DNA of 10,920 bases, taken from NCBI GenBank assembly GCA_020528935.1, contig JAJDFU010000640.1:1-10920 (forward strand). The letters are read 5' to 3'. This document shows, piece by piece, positions 7,670-10,920 of this stretch (the stretch's first letter is position 1; each line of letters starts with the position of its first letter). Origin of the DNA: Saprospiraceae bacterium. GTDB lineage: Bacteria > Bacteroidota > Bacteroidia > Chitinophagales > Saprospiraceae. The notes under the pieces are model-generated. The model ran no database searches. It was not told the DNA's origin and saw nothing but the letters and a program-made list of their open reading frames with translations. The position numbers and the translations under genes are program-made.

Positions 7670-7700
7670 TTTGGTTAAAGATTTGTTTAGCATACTTTTA
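7670..7700 (+). promoter_or_regulatory. Weak candidate promoter upstream of folE
   Basis: TTTG (7670-7673), a 19-nt spacer, then TACTTTTA (7693-7700), one mismatch from TAnnTTTG. It would give a leader of about 200 nt before folE, which is long. In an AT-rich patch this can arise by chance. Confidence 0.25.
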
Positions 7701-7905
7701 TAGAGTTTTAAAAAATGACTTTTCACAACCAAATACATTGATTTACAGGGTGCTGTTGTTTTTTTCCACATTCCCTTCCACAGCGCATATACCGATCAGG
7801 GGTAGGAGCCGGCCCGGCACCACCGGAAAGCAGCCTAAACAAAAGGGCAAACCGCACGTTTGGTTCTCGTTTGCTTTTCTGATCACCATTGACTAATACG
7901 ATCCA

Positions 7906-8610
7906 ATGAACCAATTTTCTTCGCGATCCAATGGTCGCGTCAACGGAGTGGTACAGCCTGTTTCCGGGACCGACGAGGATCTGGGTACTTTTCACCAAGC
8001 CACCTCCGTGGATACGCCGTTAACTCCCTCGGCTTTCGAATTGTCAGACGAGGAAAAGATCGAGCAGATCGCCGTACACTTCGAGGAGATCATGGATATT
8101 CTGGGACTCGACCTCCGGGACGATTCCCTGCAGGGCACCCCGAGGCGAGTAGCCAAAATGTACGTCCAGGAGATCTTCAGGGGGCTGAATCCCGACCACA
8201 AGCCCAAGGCTTCTCTTTTCGAGAATAAGTTTGCGTACAAGAACATGCTGGTGGAGCGCAACATCACGGTAAAATCAACCTGCGAGCATCATTTCCTGCC
8301 CATTCTGGGCAAGGCCCATGTAGCATACATCCCCAACGGAAATGTGATCGGCCTGAGCAAGATCAACCGCATTGTAGACTACTATGCCCGCCGCCCACAG
8401 GTGCAGGAACGGCTTACCAAACAGATCGGCGAGGAGCTCCGAAACACCCTTCAAACGGAAGACGTGGCGGTGTATGTGGACGCCCGGCACCTGTGTGTGG
8501 AAGCCCGAGGCATTGAACACGACCACAGCAGTACAGTGACCGCTGATTACAGCGGCCGGTTTCTGAATGAACATATCCGCCAGGAATTTCTTCAAGCTAT
8601 AAGAGGATAA
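7906..8610 (+). CDS. folE: GTP cyclohydrolase I (type IA)
   Basis: Converts GTP to 7,8-dihydroneopterin triphosphate and formate, the first step of folate and other pterin (and queuosine-precursor) synthesis, as a cytoplasmic homodecamer. In 234 residues the zinc and catalytic residues are all present: STCEHHF (124-130) with C126, H128 and H129, and RHLCVEARG (194-202) with H195 and C197. TPRRVAKMY (78-86), GLSKINRIVDYYARRPQVQE (149-168) and the C-terminal FLQAI are family hallmarks. The first ~45 residues are a Ser/Thr-rich extension with no family similarity and are probably disordered; a later start is possible, but there is no in-frame ATG before the conserved core. The next gene, an SDR, begins 10 nt after the stop, so the two are probably co-transcribed. 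Confidence 0.97.
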   Translation: MNQFSSRSNGRVNGVVQPVSGTDEDLGTFHQATSVDTPLTPSAFELSDEEKIEQIAVHFEEIMDILGLDLRDDSLQGTPRRVAKMYVQEIFRGLNPDHKPKASLFENKFAYKNMLVERNITVKSTCEHHFLPILGKAHVAYIPNGNVIGLSKINRIVDYYARRPQVQERLTKQIGEELRNTLQTEDVAVYVDARHLCVEARGIEHDHSSTVTADYSGRFLNEHIRQEFLQAIRG

Positions 8611-8620
8611 AAACAGTTTC

Positions 8621-9337
8621 ATGGAATTATTGCAGGATAAGAAGGTACTCATCATAGGCGGTACCGGGGGGATAGGCGAGGAAGCGGCTAAGCTCATCCA
8701 GAAAGCGAATGCGGAACTCTACCTTACGGGCAGGGATGTCGCCAAGCTCCACAAGGCGGCCGAACGCACGGGAGTGCCCAAGGATCGCTGCTTCGAACTG
8801 GACGTCACCCAGGCCCCTCAGGTGGAGGCATTGGCCAAGCGACTCACCGAGCAGTTTGGAGCGCTGGACGTTCTGGTCAATGCGGCCGGGATCGGCATCA
8901 TCAAGCCGCTCGAAAAGCTGGAGCCCGAGGAGTTTGCGCAGGTGGTGCAGGTCAATTTGCAGGGCGCCTTCCACGTTATGAAGTATTTCCTGCCTCCCAT
9001 GAAGGAGAAAAAAGAGGGGCTGGTCATCAATCTGCCCGGTGTGCTGGGCAAAGTGCCTATGGCGGGGGCAGCGGCCTACGCGGCCTCCAAATACGGCCTG
9101 AATGGAATGGTGAAATCCATTCGCGAAGAACTTCGCCGCACCAATGTCCGCATCACCAACCTTTACCTCGGTGGCACAGATACACCGTTCTGGGACGACA
9201 TCGACATGCGCGTGAACCGCGACAAATTCGTCACGGCCCGGGAAGCCGGGCGCGCCATCTGGTTCTTGTGTCAGCAACCCAGCTCGGGCGTGGTATCTGA
9301 AATGGTGTTGCAGCCCTTTAATCACCAGGCTATCTGA
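8621..9337 (+). CDS. Short-chain dehydrogenase/reductase with catalytic serine replaced by glycine
   Basis: A classical-length SDR of 238 residues with a Rossmann fold, so an NAD(P)-dependent oxidoreductase of unknown substrate. The cofactor loop is GGTGGIG (13-19). TGRD with R38 after the second strand favours NADPH. D61 is the adenine-contact aspartate, then NAAG (87-90) and N112. The active-site YAASK gives Y153 and K157. The residue 13 before Y153, normally the catalytic Ser of an ISS motif, is G140 (INLPGVLG, 136-143), read cleanly from the DNA. The enzyme may therefore have reduced or different chemistry, or use another residue. It follows folE by 10 nt, so a pterin or dihydropteridine reductase role is a reasonable guess; generic annotations such as 3-oxoacyl-ACP reductase cannot be excluded. 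Confidence 0.88.
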   Translation: MELLQDKKVLIIGGTGGIGEEAAKLIQKANAELYLTGRDVAKLHKAAERTGVPKDRCFELDVTQAPQVEALAKRLTEQFGALDVLVNAAGIGIIKPLEKLEPEEFAQVVQVNLQGAFHVMKYFLPPMKEKKEGLVINLPGVLGKVPMAGAAAYAASKYGLNGMVKSIREELRRTNVRITNLYLGGTDTPFWDDIDMRVNRDKFVTAREAGRAIWFLCQQPSSGVVSEMVLQPFNHQAI

Positions 9338-9462
9338 TGCGGTTTTAATCCTGGTATATCGCTATTAAAGAGGTTTGGGCGCGCCCAGACTCGACTCCAG
9401 GTGATCTGGAATCCCCCGACCACTTCGCTGCCGGTGTGCAACGCTCTTTTTTTTACAGGGAA
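9338..9462. other. Intergenic region after the SDR gene with three dyads and a T8 run
   Basis: Contains TTTAAT...ATTAAA soon after the SDR stop, the perfect 12-bp palindrome TGGGCGCGCCCA (9376-9387), the hairpin TCCAG-gtgat-CTGGA (9396-9410), and eight Ts at 9447-9454. The T-run has no stem directly before it, so it is not a textbook terminator. No gene is evident. Confidence 0.45.
9376..9410. repeat. GC-rich 12-bp palindrome followed by a 5-bp hairpin
   Basis: TGGGCGCGCCCA is perfectly self-complementary. Eight bases later TCCAG and CTGGA flank GTGAT. Together they could be the end structure of the folE-SDR transcript, a protein site, or a 5' element of the structured region that follows. 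Confidence 0.45.
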
Positions 9463-9691
9463 TAGAAGCCATCTCAAAGTGTTATTAATGGCGCAAAGGA
9501 GATGTTTCGGTGCCCGGTAAGGCGCAAAAACGGAGCCTGCTTTAGCAAGGGTCCCCTTCCCCTTACATCCTGAAGCTACGTGCTTGCAGGCCGGAGTGCC
9601 CTTCGGCACGGAGGTGTGACGCTTTTGGTAACGAAACCGGGTGCCAAAAGATCCGTATGCAGCCCAAAGGATAGCGTGGAGATGGCTTCTA
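9463..9691 (+). ncRNA. Candidate structured RNA of about 230 nt, family unknown
   Basis: A perfect 13-bp inverted repeat, TAGAAGCCATCTC (9463-9475) with GAGATGGCTTCTA (9679-9691), closes a region that folds by eye into five successive hairpins. A: GTTT(9504)...AAAC(9531) plus GTGCC/GGCGC around loop CGGTAA. B: GCCTGC (9535-9540) with GCAGGC (9586-9591), continued by AGCA/TGCT and AAGGG/CCCTT. C: GTGCC-CTTC-GGCAC (9596-9609). D: CTTTTGGTA (9622-9630) with TGCCAAAAG (9642-9650). E: ATCC/GGAT (9651-9672). The two imperfect pairs (9511-9524 in A, 9629-9643 in D) are G-U on plus but A-C on minus, so the plus strand is the likely RNA. I see no RNase P, tmRNA, SRP, cobalamin, lysine or TPP riboswitch motifs. 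It could be a free-standing ncRNA or part of the gdhA leader. Confidence 0.5.
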
Positions 9692-9736
9692 AGCAGCTTT
9701 TAGCTAAATGCGCTCCGGAGTTGTTCTGTACAGGCA

Positions 9737-9771
9737 GGATGTTTACCTTGCGGTAGCCTAACCAAACATCC
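9737..9771 (+). promoter_or_regulatory. 8-bp inverted repeat just upstream of the gdhA start
   Basis: GGATGTTT (9737-9744) and AAACATCC (9764-9771) are perfectly complementary around a 19-nt loop, and the second arm ends 7 nt before the gdhA ATG. As DNA it could be an operator; as RNA the hairpin would sit on the ribosome-binding region and could control translation. No consensus promoter is visible nearby. Confidence 0.45.
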
Positions 9772-9778
9772 GTTATTC

Positions 9779-10920
9779 ATGTCCGCCTTAGCACCCGCTC
9801 AAGAGCTCCAGTTCACCGAATTCATGGAATACCTGGAGCAGAAAAACCCCCATCAACCCGAATTCCTGCAAGCTGTGCGCGAAGTAGCTGGCTATGTGGT
9901 ACCCTTCATCGCCAGCCACCCCAAGTATCAGGGGAAATCCATTTTATACCAGCTCACCGAACCCGACCGCATTGTTCAGTTTCGGGTGACCTGGGTGGAT
10001 GATCAGGGTCGCGTACAGGTCAACCGCGGCTACCGGGTACAGTTTAACAACACCATCGGTCCCTACAAGGGAGGCCTTCGTTTTCACCCCTCGGTCAATG
10101 CCAGTATTCTCAAGTTTCTGGCGTTCGAGCAAATCTTCAAAAACAGCCTTACGGGCCTGCCGCTGGGCGGTGGTAAAGGCGGCGCTGATTTTAATCCGAA
10201 AGGGAAAACCGATACTGAGATCATGCGCTTCTGCCAGGCTTTCATGCTCGAGTTGGCCCGCCACGTCGGGCCGCATACCGATGTGCCCGCCGGTGATATC
10301 GGAGTAGGGCAGCGCGAAGTCGGATACATGTTTGGCATGTACCGCAAGCTGCGCAACGAGCACACCGGTGTGATCACGGGCAAGGGCATCTCCTACGGAG
10401 GCAGCAAGCTGCGGCCCGAGGCCACCGGTTATGGCCTTTTGTTCTTTGTGGAGGAAATGCTCAAGGAGATCAACGAGATCCTGGCCGGTAAAAAGGTCGT
10501 CATTTCCGGGGCGGGCAACGTAGCTCAGTATGCCGCAGAAAAGACCCTTCAAATGGGAGGTATTGTCCTGGCCTTGTCCGATTCCAAGGGCGCGGTTTAT
10601 GCCAAAGAGGGTATCACAGAGGAAATGCTGGCTCGCGTTATGCACATCAAGAATGTCGAGCGGGGCAGCCTGAAGACCTTTGCCGACGAGTACAAACTCC
10701 TCTACATGCCCGCTGAGCGGCCATGGTCCATACCTTGCGACATTGCCCTGCCCTGCGCGACCCAAAACGAGCTCAACGAGCAAGAGGCCAAGCAGCTCAT
10801 AGCCAACGGCTGCAAACACGTGGCGGAAGGCCCAAATACGCCATCCACGGCACAAGCGCCTCTCCCCCTCACAACCCACGCCCCCCACAAACACCCCCCA
10901 ACAACCCGACACAACCCGCC
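9779..10920 (+). CDS. gdhA: NADP-specific glutamate dehydrogenase, N-terminal ~380 codons (runs off the right edge)
   Basis: Interconverts 2-oxoglutarate plus ammonium and glutamate with NADP(H), an ammonium-assimilation enzyme, cytoplasmic and hexameric. The substrate domain has GPYKGGLRFHP (94-104, K97), LPLGGGKGGADFNPKG (127-142, catalytic K133) and DVPAGDIGVG (168-177, D173). The cofactor domain has SGAGNVAQYAAEK (243-255) and a second-strand end LSDSKG (266-271), as in the NADP-dependent E. coli type. IPCDIALPCATQNELN (318-333) is also normal. The frame is open to the edge without a stop; about 65-70 residues of the usual ~446 are missing. From residue 352 (about base 10832) the protein departs abruptly from the family: VAEG is followed by P-N-T-P where A-N-M-P is expected, then by Pro/His/Thr-rich nonsense. 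I attribute this to bad base calls. No Shine-Dalgarno site precedes ATG 9779. Confidence 0.95.
   Translation, partial: MSALAPAQELQFTEFMEYLEQKNPHQPEFLQAVREVAGYVVPFIASHPKYQGKSILYQLTEPDRIVQFRVTWVDDQGRVQVNRGYRVQFNNTIGPYKGGLRFHPSVNASILKFLAFEQIFKNSLTGLPLGGGKGGADFNPKGKTDTEIMRFCQAFMLELARHVGPHTDVPAGDIGVGQREVGYMFGMYRKLRNEHTGVITGKGISYGGSKLRPEATGYGLLFFVEEMLKEINEILAGKKVVISGAGNVAQYAAEKTLQMGGIVLALSDSKGAVYAKEGITEEMLARVMHIKNVERGSLKTFADEYKLLYMPAERPWSIPCDIALPCATQNELNEQEAKQLIANGCKHVAEGPNTPSTAQAPLPLTTHAPHKHPPTTRHNP
10832..10920. other. Probable low-quality contig end (right)
   Basis: The last 60 bases contain by my count 37 C, 17 A, 3 G and 3 T, unlike anything else in the window, and the conserved GDH protein breaks down from about 10832 although the frame stays open. 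This fits degraded sequencing-read ends at a contig margin and mirrors the left end, where the outward strand also gains C. Confidence 0.75.

Larger units (their letters stand above)
7340..7905. other. Intergenic region of about 570 nt upstream of folE, no convincing gene
   Basis: No reading frame here resembles a known protein. The stretch is distinctly AT-rich at about 7605-7745. Short dyads stand out: GACGG-agc-CCGTC (7365-7377), GATTTG-ac-CAAATC (7485-7498), CTCCG-aacaac-CGGAG (7516-7531), CTTGATC-gcatg-GATCAAG (7584-7602) and CATCGATG (7655-7662). None is followed by a T-run, so none looks like an intrinsic terminator. The region probably holds the folE promoter and regulatory sites. Confidence 0.5.

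Noticed and set aside
7410..7703. A 97-codon GTG-start plus-strand frame in the folE upstream gap
   Set aside because: No recognisable domain, no ribosome site, no leader or Gly-Gly motif that would make it the exporter's substrate, and composition shifts from GC-balanced to AT-rich within it.
7723..7998. A 91-codon minus-strand frame overlapping the folE start
   Set aside because: It overlaps the secure folE coding region, has low-complexity content and has no promoter on that strand.
9447..9454. Run of eight Ts as an intrinsic terminator for folE-SDR
   Set aside because: The bases directly before the run do not form a stem; the nearest hairpin ends at 9410, too far upstream.
9322..9609. 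A 95-codon minus-strand frame in the gdhA upstream gap
   Set aside because: It overlaps the SDR 3' end and runs through the helices of the candidate plus-strand RNA. Its reading resembles no family I know; I think it is a by-product of that RNA's sequence.
9463..9691. Retron-type msr/msd RNA, because the 13-bp clamp resembles retron a1/a2 repeats
   Set aside because: No reverse transcriptase gene is in the window; the downstream gene is an ordinary glutamate dehydrogenase.
9463..9691. Known RNAs (RNase P, tmRNA, SRP RNA, cobalamin, lysine or TPP riboswitch)
   Set aside because: Their hallmark sequences, such as GAGGAAAGUCC, the SRP GNAR tetraloop region and the B12 box, were not found by eye on either strand.
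1..10920. CRISPR arrays, insertion sequences, tRNA or rRNA genes
   Set aside because: No regularly spaced repeats, transposase frames, terminal repeats or tRNA-like folds were seen.

Overview
The window looks like a complete 10.9 kb contig from a member of the Bacteroidota. Three things point there. The gene families have the Bacteroidota form: a BadF-type amino-sugar kinase, a stand-alone C39-peptidase ABC exporter and a cysteine-containing NHFGIK glucosaminidase. Most starts lack a clear Shine-Dalgarno site. Two upstream regions carry the Bacteroidota sigma signature TTTG-N19/20-TAnnTTTG. A fairly GC-rich lineage such as Saprospiria is my guess; no rRNA or tRNA is present to test it.

Layout. 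Positions 1-1340 (minus strand) hold a BadF-family amino-sugar kinase followed 6 nt later by the first 162 codons of 6-phosphofructokinase. A 121-nt divergent promoter region (1341-1461) separates this pair from a membrane-anchored glucosaminidase (1462-2250, plus). Next come a C39-peptidase ABC exporter (2344-4542) and its HlyD-type adaptor (4539-5837), translationally coupled by an ATGA overlap. Dihydrolipoyl dehydrogenase (5851-7251, minus) converges on them with only 13 nt between the stop codons and has its own strong promoter. An AT-rich gap of about 570 nt then precedes a folE-SDR gene pair (7906-9337, plus). A 441-nt gap full of inverted repeats follows, and NADP-type glutamate dehydrogenase (9779 onward) runs off the right edge.

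Gene logic. The first cluster could join cell-wall hydrolysis (glucosaminidase) to amino-sugar phosphorylation (kinase) and glycolysis (PFK). The second is a peptide-processing export pair with no visible peptide substrate and no outer-membrane partner. The rest is core metabolism: lpd, folE with a companion reductase, and gdhA.

The most unusual signal is in the gap before gdhA. A perfect 13-bp inverted repeat (9463-9475 with 9679-9691) encloses five successive hairpins. Its two non-Watson-Crick pairs are G-U on the plus strand only. This looks like a structured RNA of about 230 nt that I cannot assign to a known family.

Caution: both window ends look like degraded base calls, with A-to-C or C-rich changes on the outward strand that break conserved residues of PFK and GDH. 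The first ~110 and last ~90 bases should not be read as real protein variation.
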